In this document: positions 21,101-31,623 of the stretch, in pieces
Position numbering within the stretch: position 1 is the stretch's first letter
Layout: each line of letters begins with the position of its first letter
NCBI GenBank assembly: GCA_025201845.1
Contig: MU603954.1
Span: 109,190-173,189, forward strand
Origin: Martensiomyces pterosporus
Lineage: Eukaryota; Kickxellomycota; Kickxellomycetes; Kickxellales; Kickxellaceae
Direction: 5' to 3'
DNA length: 64,000 nt
Program-made: the position numbers and the translations under genes
Notes under the pieces: model-generated
Seen by the model: only the letters and a program-made list of their open reading frames with translations
Database searches by the model: none
What the model was told of the DNA's origin: nothing

Positions 21101-21791
21101 CCCTGGCGGCCCAAAGCGGCAGCCCAAGCAGCCGCGAGAAGTGGCTTCGTATTGGGACTTGTTTGTCAGAATTCTGGAATGGGGCTCGCTGATGGCCGCG
21201 GAGCCCGTTGTGCTCCTCTGTGCGGACGAGAGCGTCAGCGCTGCCCCTATGCCCACAGCGATGTATGGCGAGTTTGGAGCCACTGCGGCAGCTAGCGGCC
21301 CAGGCTCGTTTGGTCTGTTCTGCGCCAACAGACAGGCGCTGACGATGGCGTGTTTCAAGTGGCTGTTCCACATGTCGTCTGGCTCGCAGGATGGCGCGAT
21401 GCCCCTGTGGGTAAGCGCGATTGCAGCGCCGACGCTTGTCAGGCAGAGCAGGCTGGTTCTCGAGGCATTCGTCAGGGACAAGGCACTGCTTGGCAGGAGT
21501 CCCATGCCGCTGTCAAGAATCGAGCTACTAAGGCTCATCCTGGATGACCTTGCGAGGCTCGCGTGCCAGCCAGGCGCGCTAGCTGAGGACGCAGAGGGTG
21601 ACGTCGAGGCAAGTGGCCCTGGGGTCGCGTCTGACTTTAGGAGGCACGCGCTGACGGGCAGCGCTGCTCACGTCTTCATGCTGTACGACAACCTTATTGA
21701 CCTGCTGTCTGTTCCTGATCCGGCAGTCCTTGGGTCGGTCCAGCGCTGCCTTCGACGTGTTTCTGCGGAAATCGTAGAAAGCCACCAGTAA
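15138..21791 (+). CDS. MON2: Mon2 homologue, large Golgi/endosome scaffold of the Sec7-ARF-GEF-related family
   Basis: The model is join(15138..15227, 15348..21791), 2177 aa. Exon 1 encodes 30 residues (LLLNELQSLSTEARRKHPDI), the start of the DCB domain. A 120-nt phase-0 intron (GTAAGG ... CTATAG) joins it to AAERVIVILRGIKS, as in other Mon2 proteins. DCB and HUS segments follow (around LQDLCLLVSDGEPIF and RCIRIIWLFIRDLHDDF, then PLFYRVLAMEVIAST). The C-terminal HDS-like helical repeats include the Mon2 block RLYRKQWDETAATA at about residue 1370. There is no Sec7 catalytic domain. Mon2 works at the trans-Golgi and endosomes with Dop1 and the flippase Neo1. It is longer than most Mon2 proteins (about 1600-1700 aa) because of low-complexity Ser/Gly/Ala linkers, for example near residues 750-810. 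Confidence 0.9.
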
Positions 21792-23084
21792 CTGGCAGCA
21801 GCCTCCTCCAGAACTGGCGCTTGTCTGCTGTTGTTTTGGCTTTTTAAAAACCTGCAGCAGCAAAGAGACTGCTGCTTCGCATGGAGGAGGGCTTGGCGAG
21901 TGGGTGGCAGTGGTTATTTGTGGAGTTCTTAAAAAGCACCGGTCCCAGCCAATGCTAGCGGGGTGCTTCCTTGAGTCACCCCACAGGAAGCGGCGGCACC
22001 CAAGCGAGCAACAATGCCTGCATGCACAATTGTGCGAGACTTGAGGGGCAGGCGGGGTGGCTGGATACCCACCCCTTTGTTATTCATGGCTTTTGGCCAT
22101 TCAGGCTGGCAATAATAGGATATTGAGGCCAAATGCAACCACGGGCATTCTGTTTGTGGGCACTGCAGACACCCGCACTGCTACTGCAAGGTGATATGCT
22201 TTGAGTGAAATGCATTCAGGTGTGTGTGTGAGTGGGCTGGGCAGCACACTTTGTTGGAAAAGGCGGTAATTTGAGCACATGAATATCGTGCTATGTTGCC
22301 ATCCTGCTTGCCTCAAAATTTCGACAGCAGCAGGTCAACAGACAGAGGATGGGCACGATGGGCGGTTCGAAGCGCCCTGGTCTCCCTCGGTCCCAGGCCA
22401 AGCAGTGCCTCAATTTGGCTGCGAGGGGCTGCAACGCGACCGAGCAGCGGGAGCAAAAGCAGCAGCAGCGAGAGCAATTGATTTCCGAAATGCCTGTCGA
22501 GGGAAGGAGGGTATTGCGCGAATAGGAGGAGGCATGCAACTCGCTTTTCCGGCAACCAGCGTCCAGTCGGCGGGAGCGAGAGCAGAATACAGCGGAGGGC
22601 AGGCAACTTGCTGGCTCCTATGCTATCCGTGCGTTGGCTCTCTGGCTGCCCCTGCTCGCACTGAAGCCAGAAAAATTAAAATAAAAAAAAAGTATCTAGC
22701 GAGAGGCTTGACGTCGCCCTGCTTTCTGCAGCAGCTGCTGAGCGCTGTTCAGCCATTATACATAATGTCCACATACTCACCCACACGCAAACACTCACAG
22801 CTCTCTTTCTCTTTCTCCTCTTTTTTGCTTTCTCGCCCGTCGCAAAAACAGCCTTGTGTTGCTCGCTAATACGCTTTATTGATTTCTTATATTGTATGCT
22901 CCATCGATATTCTCACTAGTGTTATCTATTTTATTTTGCCAACTCGGGCAGCAATATTACAACGTGTCCACTCATTTCTACTACCCTTTTCCTACTCAAA
23001 AATTACTCTCGAAATTCGGCGCGTGAAGGGGACACCCCTCGTAGACAGGAACAACAGCAACAGAAGCAGCCATAGCAGGAAGCT
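21792..23084. other. Intergenic region before the first Zn2Cys6 gene, no supported gene
   Basis: This 1.29-kb stretch holds the MON2 3' UTR and the long promoter and 5' UTR of the next gene. It includes A-rich (about 22675-22692) and C/T-rich (about 22790-22850) tracts. A GGTTCGAAGCG at about 22363 resembles a B box only superficially. Nothing else was found. Confidence 0.6.
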
Positions 23085-26000
23085 ATGTCTCTTGGCGAAG
23101 ACCCGATGCGACCGAATAATAGTCAACAGCAGACACAGTTTCCCCAGTCGCCAAAGAGGCGGCGAGGCAGCTCTCTCGACGACAGCACAGTAGCACCCTC
23201 GGTGAGGCACTCCGCCGAGGGAGGGCTCCTGAGCATTCGATCCCTTCTCAACAGCAGCGATGGAGCCGATGGCGAGATCGAACGGAGTAGCAGCAGGCTG
23301 CAAATATCAGAGCACAAGTGGCCCGCCTCTATCTCGGCTATGGCTGCCGCTGGTGCCGCACACAATAGTAATAATAACCCCCGCAGCGACTCTACCAGCG
23401 CCAGCGGCAGCATGTCGATAAACGCCCTCACTGTCACAAAGCCCACTGAGAGTGCGTCGGCACAGTCGGCGTCGCCAACCGATATCGGCATGCATGCCCT
23501 GCAATTCCAGCAGATGCAACGGCGGCAGCAGCATCTTCAGCCAAGCCACCACCAATACCACCGTCAACGCCATCCTCACAGCCAATACCACTACCAATAC
23601 CAGCACACAGGCCAATTCCAGCAGGCCCACGACCAAGCAAAGTCTCGCTTGACATATTTGCAGCAGGAGCACAAGCAATCACAGGCGCAAATGCCTGCCT
23701 CAAGCACCAACCACCGCCCAGACTCATTAGCAGCTGCTTATGCAGAGATCCCCCACCCGGTCGACACCTCGGGTGAATTCTTGAGAAACCCAAGAATTGC
23801 CGCCAGGGTTGCTCCGAGCACCACTGGCGACAGCACTGGCCATGCTACTCAGTCGACCACTGGAAATCACCCCACAGCTGTTGACACCATCCCGGAAATC
23901 AGCCGCCCACAGCCCACTCCATATGCAGCTCCCCTGCCGTCCGCCAATCATCAATCCCCGTACACCACGCACGCCAGCATGATTCCTCCTGATTCTGACG
24001 CCCAGCAGCAGCACCAGATCAACAGCGGCTGCCACCAGCGCCCAGCGCAGTGGCAGCAGCAGCGGCAGCAGCAGCAAACAGCCCAGGCGGCGGCAATCCC
24101 ACGGAAGAACTCTGCAGTCCATATGAGTGACATTGGCGATCATTCTCGTAATCGCACCGCGCTCATGCAGCAGAGCACAGAGACACCACGGCTCGGTCAC
24201 TCATCCGCTGCTGGCTATAGGCCAGCACCCGCGAGGTTGGCCAAGTCTGAGCTCGAGCAGTGTTCGAGCGATTTGCGTTATCGCCCCTACCCAGAGATCC
24301 TCGCCACGACAAGCGCATCTGCGTTGTCTACTCGCCAGCAGGCACTGCACGATGACAGCGCCATTCCTCAGCCGCTCCATTCCGCCGCTGGCACCACTGC
24401 TGCAAGTGCTGGCACGGATACAGCAAAACCTGGCCATAGTCTGGTAGATGCCGTCGGTTCTCCGCAAAAGGAGCCGAAGACAAAAGGGACTGATGACACC
24501 CAGCCCACCTCTCAGCAGCAGCAGCAGCAGCGTAGGCGACGACGTACGCAGGCATGCGAGTACTGCCATTTGAAAAAGATAAAATGCGAGGGAGACGGTG
24601 CTCGGTGCATCAACTGTATCAAAAACGACATCCAGTGCCAGTGGGGCCAGAAACGGAAGCGCGGGCCCAAACCCAAGGGGACACCAAAGTCGCATCAAGT
24701 GCGTGGGCCAAGGGCTAGGGACCGGCGAGTTTCGCCTCTGGGAGGTAGCACAGCCAGCTCGACAGCGACTATACCAGCGATTGTAGCAACCACCCAGCCC
24801 AGCGGCGGCAGTGATGTGTCTGTGCCACTGCCCGATTCCATGTACCTGAGAATGGACAACGGCAACAGCAGTCTGAGCGCCGTGGATGCGGCCAAAGAGA
24901 TCCAGCAGCTGGGGAGCGCGTCGCCTTTGCATGAAGACGAAGAGCAGAACTTGCAGCCAGCCTTGGCGAGCGACCCGATTCCCGAGCTCTTGCGCCCGCC
25001 GCCTATGGACAAGGAGATGGCCGAGTTCTATTCGGACCGTGTGGACCCTGAAACGCGCGAGGCAGTGATTTACTACTTCGACTACTTCTACCCGCTATGC
25101 CCCACATTCCACCCGTCAATGTTCATCCGACGCATAGTCAACGGCGACGTGGACCCCCTGCTTATCGACGCGATGAAGGCGACCACGGCGCGAGTGATCA
25201 CAAACAAGACCGGGCGGTTTGTCGATGGATATGCGCTTGCCCGCAGCGTCAAGGAGCGGATTCTGCTGCAGCTGGAGCGCCCCACTGTCGACTTCGTCCG
25301 CGTGGTGGTGGTCATGACGCTGCTTGCTGGATCGAATGGCGAGAACGTGGCATACAACTCGATGATCTGTCTTGCCGCTAGCCTAATCGTTCGCCTGGGG
25401 TGGCACAACCTGGACTTGTATAAGCGGCCGTCGGCCGAGTCATGGGAGGAATGGGTTGATTTGCAGATTAAGCGCCGGATCTTCTGGCTGGTGTACCAGA
25501 CGGACAGCTACCAGGCTATGCTGACTGGCAGGCCGATGAGCATCGCTGAGAGCAGCGTGTACGTCTCCGCGCCGTGCTCTGACTTTGAGTGGGACGTTGT
25601 CATGCATCCGGCTGGCAGTGGTGCTGGTGGTGCTGGTGGTGCTCAGGCTGGCGTCTGCGACGAGCAGCTCCAGAGGAGGGCTATCGTGTCCCAGACCAGA
25701 CATCGCTCGTCGCAGTCGCCATCGGGATCATCGACGTCGTCTTTACTGCAGTCGCTGAAGGTGAACCCGCATGTCATCGTGGCTACCGGCGCATTCTCGT
25801 ACTCATTTATGGCCCTGTGCGAGCTGACCGCCATTATTGCGCGCATCAACTCTTTCTTGTGCGATGCCAAGGCCAGCAGGCCCTCGCTTGTCTCCAGCTC
25901 TACCTCTGCATCGTCCGCGGCTGGTGGAGCTGTTTTTGGCGCGCCGGACGGAGGTGGTGGCAGCAGTGTGTCGGTGTTCCGCGACGGTCCGTTCCCAGCA

Positions 26001-26942
26001 GTGGACTTCCTTGACGCTGTGCCGGACACGGGGATCTTGGTGCATCGCGTCAAGCGCACGGTGAGCTTGATCTCAGAGTACCCGACATTTGTGGAGCTGG
26101 ACAACCGGCTGGAGGACTGGAAGCGCAATCTCTTGCTGCCGGAGGACCTCCGCGACGACTCGATGCCTGCCGCAGACATCTCTTACTTTGGCACGGCGGA
26201 CCACCGGCGGTTTATGATGCGCGTGCGCTACTTCTGCCTCCACTGCTACTACGTGCCCATTGTCATCTTCCTGCACCAAGCCAATCGCCCGTCATTCTTC
26301 ACCGAGTACGAGCAGCCGATCGAGGCGAGACTGAAGAAGTATGCTGGCAGGAGGTTTACGGGTGCCAGCGACTCGCCGTCGCCGCTGCAGCAGCCGCCCT
26401 TGGCTGATGCTTCTCGCGGATCCGTGGGTGCTGGCGATGCCGGGGGCGACAGCGATGTTGCGCTGAGGGAGATGCTGAGAATGGCGTTTGCCAATACGTG
26501 GAACGAGGGGCTGCTTGCCTATGACATCGAGGCTGGCTCGTGGCAAACCTGTGTGGCAGCCTCGCATGGGCTGTCGGAGCACCTGGAGCGGAACAGCGAC
26601 TTCCCGCTGGAGCGGTTCGACCAGGTCATTCCATTCTGTATATTCATGTCCACATCCGTGCTGCTTCGGCAGATGAGGATGTGCAAGAGGCTGCTGGGCG
26701 ACCACGACAGCAGCGGATTTGCATCGGCCGAGGAGCAGCGGCGGAAACTGGCGGCTGCCGGCGGCCCGCAGGCTGTTAACGCTGAGCTGGCCCGCTGCAT
26801 CAAGCACATCAAGCACCAGTGGGCGACACTGAAAAGCCTTGGATCCTTGTGGAATGTCGAGGGAATGGAGGGCTTGCTCAAGTCCATGCAGATCGATGAG
26901 GTGGCCAATGCCGCCGACCTGTTTTCTAGTTTGTCGCTGTGA
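23085..26942 (+). CDS. Zn2Cys6 transcription factor with fungal_trans (MHR) domain, copy 1
   Basis: This is a 1285-aa protein from the ATG at 23085. The first 480 residues are low-complexity (Gln, His, Ser, Pro), like an intrinsically disordered activation region. The zinc cluster begins near residue 491 after a basic run (RRRRRTQACEYCHLKKIKC), with Cys spacing C2C6C6C2C6C, followed by a basic KRKRGPKPKG tail. The middle homology region starts near residue 646 (VDPETREAVIYYFDYFYPLC) and includes LGWHNLDLYKR and WEEWVDLQIKRRIFWLVYQ, the hallmark of PF04082. It is a probable nuclear DNA-binding regulator; the target and ligand cannot be read from sequence. The next gene on the same strand is a clear paralogue. 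Confidence 0.93.
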   Translation: MSLGEDPMRPNNSQQQTQFPQSPKRRRGSSLDDSTVAPSVRHSAEGGLLSIRSLLNSSDGADGEIERSSSRLQISEHKWPASISAMAAAGAAHNSNNNPRSDSTSASGSMSINALTVTKPTESASAQSASPTDIGMHALQFQQMQRRQQHLQPSHHQYHRQRHPHSQYHYQYQHTGQFQQAHDQAKSRLTYLQQEHKQSQAQMPASSTNHRPDSLAAAYAEIPHPVDTSGEFLRNPRIAARVAPSTTGDSTGHATQSTTGNHPTAVDTIPEISRPQPTPYAAPLPSANHQSPYTTHASMIPPDSDAQQQHQINSGCHQRPAQWQQQRQQQQTAQAAAIPRKNSAVHMSDIGDHSRNRTALMQQSTETPRLGHSSAAGYRPAPARLAKSELEQCSSDLRYRPYPEILATTSASALSTRQQALHDDSAIPQPLHSAAGTTAASAGTDTAKPGHSLVDAVGSPQKEPKTKGTDDTQPTSQQQQQQRRRRRTQACEYCHLKKIKCEGDGARCINCIKNDIQCQWGQKRKRGPKPKGTPKSHQVRGPRARDRRVSPLGGSTASSTATIPAIVATTQPSGGSDVSVPLPDSMYLRMDNGNSSLSAVDAAKEIQQLGSASPLHEDEEQNLQPALASDPIPELLRPPPMDKEMAEFYSDRVDPETREAVIYYFDYFYPLCPTFHPSMFIRRIVNGDVDPLLIDAMKATTARVITNKTGRFVDGYALARSVKERILLQLERPTVDFVRVVVVMTLLAGSNGENVAYNSMICLAASLIVRLGWHNLDLYKRPSAESWEEWVDLQIKRRIFWLVYQTDSYQAMLTGRPMSIAESSVYVSAPCSDFEWDVVMHPAGSGAGGAGGAQAGVCDEQLQRRAIVSQTRHRSSQSPSGSSTSSLLQSLKVNPHVIVATGAFSYSFMALCELTAIIARINSFLCDAKASRPSLVSSSTSASSAAGGAVFGAPDGGGGSSVSVFRDGPFPAVDFLDAVPDTGILVHRVKRTVSLISEYPTFVELDNRLEDWKRNLLLPEDLRDDSMPAADISYFGTADHRRFMMRVRYFCLHCYYVPIVIFLHQANRPSFFTEYEQPIEARLKKYAGRRFTGASDSPSPLQQPPLADASRGSVGAGDAGGDSDVALREMLRMAFANTWNEGLLAYDIEAGSWQTCVAASHGLSEHLERNSDFPLERFDQVIPFCIFMSTSVLLRQMRMCKRLLGDHDSSGFASAEEQRRKLAAAGGPQAVNAELARCIKHIKHQWATLKSLGSLWNVEGMEGLLKSMQIDEVANAADLFSSLSL

Positions 26943-28067
26943 AACGAAGAGAAAAAGCAGGGCAAATGCTCAAGAACAGAAAAGCACATTTTTCAGCTGG
27001 TGTCCTGTGTTGTCTGGTGTGTGCGAGTGCGCGCATTGCTGTCGCTCTTTTGGATAGCTGGGCTCTACCGAGGCTCTGTGGCTTGGGGGCTCGCCTGTGT
27101 TTGGCTCTTAGGCTGCTATTGGCGCACTATTTCGGTGCTTGAGAGGAAACTAAATTAGCCCGGTGAGGGGTGTGCCCGCTGGAGCGCAGGGATAAATGCA
27201 TGGTCCTGCAAGCCAGCTCGGGGATCGTTCCTGAGCCCGCGCAGAGCAAGAGCCCCATGCACATATATGGACTCGCCCTGAGGACGGAGGAACAAGAGGG
27301 AGTGGGGGAGATTGGCCTTCTCAGTGCACCCACATGCCGCTCGTTCTACCCTTTTCTTCCTTGTCCCCGCGTCCCCACTTATTTTACCCGTTTTTTTTTG
27401 TCTTCAAAGCAGTTCGCTTTAATCCAACACTCCTTCTACTCCCAGCTGGCGCTGCAACAACAGCAGTCTCTATCTTGCGTGCGCGCTTTGAGAGAGCGAG
27501 CCCGCAACCCGTGCAACAAGGCTATTCGCGAGAAGATAAAGCACATCACCAGTGTAAGTAGCCGCCATAGCGCCAAAGAGCGAGCGACTGTGCAGTGCTT
27601 GAGCAGGCATCTACTGCGCTCAAGCCACACATACGGCAGCGCCCTTGCAGAGCAAGAGCAGCTACAGCACAGGCGCCGTGCAAGTGAGAGAGCCACAGCC
27701 GTTGCTGTGTGGGAGACTGGCAGAGGGTTTCAGGCCAAGCACCACTATCGCATATCTGCCTGTCCCTCTGCTAGAGACAACCTTGCAGCATGCTGTTGTT
27801 GCTGCGTTGTGTGCTCAGCGATCAATAGCTGAACGATACGTGCTGGCAGAAATTAGCGCGCTCAGGCGTGCTTGTTCTCCTCCAGCTTCATCTGAAAAGC
27901 ACTTTGGCGCATTGACTTGCTCTTTTGGTTTTGTGCCCTGCCCCGCTCTTCATTGCCATGCACACGCATACACGCCCATACATCCCTGCGCCCACACATG
28001 TCGTGCTCTTCTCTCAGCTGTACCCTCCCTCTTTACTTGTTGAATATCCAAACTTTATTTGTATAGG
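26943..28067. other. Region between the two Zn2Cys6 genes, containing a probable 5'-UTR intron
   Basis: The stretch holds the 3' UTR of copy 1 and the promoter and leader of copy 2. A consensus donor GTAAGT at 27554 and an acceptor TTTGTATAG ending at 28066 would remove 513 nt, one base before the ATG of copy 2. In the frame needed to join copy 2, a stop (TAA at 27537) precedes the donor with no ATG after it, so the upstream exon would be non-coding. Confidence 0.5.
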
Positions 28068-31000
28068 ATGCAGAGGAAACACCAACACCAACACCAACAC
28101 CACCAGCACTTGGCAGGGGCGGAGACAGAGGCAGTATCACATGAGCAGAGGCGCACGCAGGGTAATTTCGCGCCGGCAAGTAGTGCCGTTGAGCGTTCAT
28201 CACAGGCGCGGCTATCTATTCAAAATCTCCTATCGGACACAACGCACGACTCTTCTCCAGTATCCAGGCCCAACAATGGATCTGGGCCAACCACAATCGG
28301 CAACATTGGTAGCAGCAGTGGGATAGTAAACTTGCCCCCGCTGCAGCTGGATAGTCTGTCACATGCTGAGCCGTACCAGCAACATCTTCGGCCATTGCCA
28401 ATGGCGATCCAAAGAGAACAGCGCCTAGCAGCCTCAGCTGCCACACATCCTCCTGGTATCGCCACTGGATCCTTGACTGGACGGCCAGATGCCCCCTACC
28501 AGCAGCAGCATGAATACCAAACTCGCCCAAGCCAACCAACAGGGATGCTCACACCAGGACCACCGGCGCCTGCGTTAAATTATAGCCAGCGAGGCGCAGT
28601 CCCCGTTCAGCACGATTACTCAGCCTCCGAATACAGGCATATGCCCTATCGGCTGCTTGGGACATCTGCAGACTATATTGCAGCTCGTGGCCAAGCCTAT
28701 CCCAGTGGCTATGGCCAGCATCCACATCCGTACCCAAACGCATATCCACAACACCACCTGAACGTTCATGCTCGAGGTCCGCCACAGGCTGGCGCTGATC
28801 CGCCACAGCCAGTGCCTGCCTTTATTCCACAGCCGGGGTATCATGCACCGTACTATGTATACTCGGGACCTACTCTACCCTATGGCATGCCGCCCCACTA
28901 CCAGTTCTTCCTGCAGCCTCAGGTGCCACGGCGGCAGCGACTTACGCAGGCGTGCGACTACTGCCACAAGAAGAAAGTCAAGTGCGATGGCGACAAGCTG
29001 CGCAGTGGTGGCAATGCCAGGTGCTCGATGTGCATCAAGAACGACATCAAGTGCGTGTGGAGGGAGAGAAAGAAGCGTGGGCCGAAGCCCAGACCACTGG
29101 CTCAAGGAAACCCACAGGCCACTCCAGCTCCCGCTCAACCTGACACTCAGGGCAGCGCGAGCGGCAGCACACAGCAGCAACAGCAAAACGTGCCAGCTGC
29201 ACCAGTACATGAAGGCATTGTCAGCAGCGCTGGATCATCCAGTGCTGCAGAGATTACCAGCCGGCAGTATTTTGCGTCGCTGTCCCCAACCGCTGCCACA
29301 TCAGCACCGAAGCAGGCTTTCGCGACAAACATAGCGTCCTCATCGACAGCAAGCCCACTGAATGTCACAGCGGCTGTTTCTCCTGCCATGGTTGCTGCTG
29401 GCCGCAAGCAGGCTCTGCAGAGTGAGCAGTCCGCCTATCACCCAGAATTTATCCGTGCTGACTCGGCCGGATTGGGCACAGCCGGTTCAGAGTTTAGTGT
29501 GGGCGACAACATGTCAGTTGGCACTAGCGACCTTGGCGCCAGCGACATTGTGCCGCCGCCCATCGGCAGCCTGCTCGATGACTTTTACTCGGCCAAAGTG
29601 GACCCAGAGGTTCGCGAGACGGTTATCGCCTACTTTGACTATTTCTACTCGTTCTGCCCTGTGCTCCACCCATCAACGTTTATCCGTCGGGTGATCTCCA
29701 AAGACGTCAGCCCGCTTCTTTTGGATGCGCTCAAGTCGATAACGTCGCGGTTTATCACAAAGACCACAGGCAGACAGATCGATGCGGACGTGTTTGCAAC
29801 CAGGGTGAAGAGCCAGATCGTGATGGTTCTTGAGGATCCCTCGGTGGATGTTGTGTGTGCGTTGATGGTAGTCGCCATGTATGAGAGCTGCTGTGGTAGG
29901 TTTGACTCGTACAACACGCTCATCTGCATGGTTTCCAGCATGCTCATCCGACTTGGCTGGCACAAGCTGGACATGTATAAGCGCCAGGGCTCGACGACGT
30001 GGGAAGAGTGGGTGGATCTGGAGAGTAAGCGCCGCATATTCTGGCTCATGTACCAGTCCGACAACTACCTATCTTTGCTTGGCGGGCGACCTGCGATCCT
30101 CGCCGAGAACATCGTGTTCAACCGCGCATCGTGCTCGGATTCAGAGTGGGACGAGCTCGGAGGCATGTTAACCAAGGGAATGCTATCTAGGGCATCGTCG
30201 GCTGCGCCTGGTGCAGCGAACGATGACGACAGCAACTATATTGACAACAGCGATACAGACAGCAGCGATATTGAGGACAGCGCTGAGCAAGGAGAGCGCC
30301 AAAGCTACCGTCGCTGGACACCAGTAGCAGGAGCAAGCCCAGGCGCCGAACGGAGTGCAGGTGCGGGTGCGGGTGCGGGTGTAGCCATGGGCAGACAGCC
30401 GTCTCCTCTTGCTGCTGGGCCGTCATCGCAAGTAGCAGCACGAGAAAGCAAGAGCCCGGCTGCCGCCACGCAGCGACAGGGTACACGAGCCATTGCACAA
30501 GGGGCGACGTCGCAATCATTTACAGAGATGAACACGCTTGTGACTCTCAACGCACGCATCAGCACCTTCCTGCGGCAAGCCAAGTCGCCGTGGTACAACC
30601 CGCAGATGATCGAGGAGCGCTCGGGTCCGTTCCCTGCTATCGACTACTTTGAGCATGTGCCAAGCGCAAAGGGGAATCTGGTGATCCCTGTTGTGTACGA
30701 AAAGACCCTGCTCTCAGAGTACCCCTTGTTTGTAAGGTATGCCACGGAGCTTGCGAACTGGCAGAGTAACGTGGTGCCGGCGGAAACACTGCGCGACCCG
30801 ATGGACTCTAGAGCGAGCCGTGGCATATCGTACTTTGGTCAGGGCGATTACCATGTATTCATGCTGCGTGTGCGGTACTTCAACATCAAGTGCTACTCGT
30901 TCACCGCCATGACCATACTCCACTCATCTAATCGGCCCTCGTTCTTTACGGAGTTTGAGGAACCCCTGGAGCTGTTCCAAGTGACTGGCAATGGCGCTTC

Positions 31001-31478
31001 TGAGCTGCCGCCAGGAATCGCTAATTTGCAGCAGCTTGAGCTGCGCAAAATCCTCAACAAGGTGTTTGGGCAGAGCTGGAGCCAGGGGCTGGTAGCTAAT
31101 GACATTGAGGCGTGCTCGTGGAGAACGTGCGTTGGCTGTGCACACGAGCTGTCTGACCACGTTCGGCGCAACGATGATATCCCGGTCGAGTACTACGACT
31201 TGATTATCCCGTTCGTTGTCTTTGTCACGCTGACGGTCCTGCTGCGGCAGTTCAACAAGTGCAAAGAGGCAATTGATGCCAATGATACCAGCGAAATGAC
31301 CATTGCTGAGCTGCAGAGCGAGCAGGAGCGGTCGCTGAGAGACATTAAGCACCAGTGGGCGTTGCTTCGAGAGCTTGGATCGGTCTGGAGCGTCGATGGG
31401 ATGACTGCCCTGCTGGGGATCATGGGTGTCGACGAGGTGGCCGAAGCTACCAAGCAGCTGTCATCAATAGCGCTTTGA
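28068..31478 (+). CDS. Zn2Cys6 transcription factor with fungal_trans (MHR) domain, copy 2
   Basis: This protein has 1136 aa from the ATG at 28068, which follows a likely splice acceptor by one base. The N-terminal 290 residues are Gln/Pro/His/Tyr-rich. The zinc cluster starts near residue 296 (QACDYCHKKKVKCDGDKL) with spacing C2C6C12C2C6C, so the loop between the two halves is wider than in copy 1, and a basic KKRGPKPR tail follows. The MHR (VDPEVRETVIAYFDYFYSFC, LGWHKLDMYKR, WEEWVDLESKRRIFWLMYQ) aligns with copy 1 nearly without gaps. An acidic Asp/Ser insert lies near residues 720-750. The two genes look like a tandem duplication that diverged in the activation regions. It is a probable DNA-binding regulator of unknown target. 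Confidence 0.93.
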   Translation: MQRKHQHQHQHHQHLAGAETEAVSHEQRRTQGNFAPASSAVERSSQARLSIQNLLSDTTHDSSPVSRPNNGSGPTTIGNIGSSSGIVNLPPLQLDSLSHAEPYQQHLRPLPMAIQREQRLAASAATHPPGIATGSLTGRPDAPYQQQHEYQTRPSQPTGMLTPGPPAPALNYSQRGAVPVQHDYSASEYRHMPYRLLGTSADYIAARGQAYPSGYGQHPHPYPNAYPQHHLNVHARGPPQAGADPPQPVPAFIPQPGYHAPYYVYSGPTLPYGMPPHYQFFLQPQVPRRQRLTQACDYCHKKKVKCDGDKLRSGGNARCSMCIKNDIKCVWRERKKRGPKPRPLAQGNPQATPAPAQPDTQGSASGSTQQQQQNVPAAPVHEGIVSSAGSSSAAEITSRQYFASLSPTAATSAPKQAFATNIASSSTASPLNVTAAVSPAMVAAGRKQALQSEQSAYHPEFIRADSAGLGTAGSEFSVGDNMSVGTSDLGASDIVPPPIGSLLDDFYSAKVDPEVRETVIAYFDYFYSFCPVLHPSTFIRRVISKDVSPLLLDALKSITSRFITKTTGRQIDADVFATRVKSQIVMVLEDPSVDVVCALMVVAMYESCCGRFDSYNTLICMVSSMLIRLGWHKLDMYKRQGSTTWEEWVDLESKRRIFWLMYQSDNYLSLLGGRPAILAENIVFNRASCSDSEWDELGGMLTKGMLSRASSAAPGAANDDDSNYIDNSDTDSSDIEDSAEQGERQSYRRWTPVAGASPGAERSAGAGAGAGVAMGRQPSPLAAGPSSQVAARESKSPAAATQRQGTRAIAQGATSQSFTEMNTLVTLNARISTFLRQAKSPWYNPQMIEERSGPFPAIDYFEHVPSAKGNLVIPVVYEKTLLSEYPLFVRYATELANWQSNVVPAETLRDPMDSRASRGISYFGQGDYHVFMLRVRYFNIKCYSFTAMTILHSSNRPSFFTEFEEPLELFQVTGNGASELPPGIANLQQLELRKILNKVFGQSWSQGLVANDIEACSWRTCVGCAHELSDHVRRNDDIPVEYYDLIIPFVVFVTLTVLLRQFNKCKEAIDANDTSEMTIAELQSEQERSLRDIKHQWALLRELGSVWSVDGMTALLGIMGVDEVAEATKQLSSIAL

Positions 31479-31582
31479 AACGCATCACTGTCACATTTCA
31501 CAAGGTGGCCTCAATCAATGAACGACCCAACAGGCACGTTAGAAACGGAAACAATATGTGTGCTAGGCAAAAAAAAGGATAA

Positions 31583-31588
31583 AATAAA
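31583..31588 (+). terminator. Poly(A) signal AATAAA of Zn2Cys6 copy 2
   Basis: AATAAA lies 105 bases after the stop, in the 145-bp gap to the convergently transcribed syntaxin gene. Confidence 0.5.
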
Positions 31589-31623
31589 ACAGGAAAGCAG
31601 ACATGTAAATGTAGAGAGCTCGT

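Noticed and set aside
20153..21538. Antisense frame of 461 codons in MON2
   Set aside because: Ser/Pro/Ala-rich low-complexity product opposite a conserved coding region; a shadow frame.
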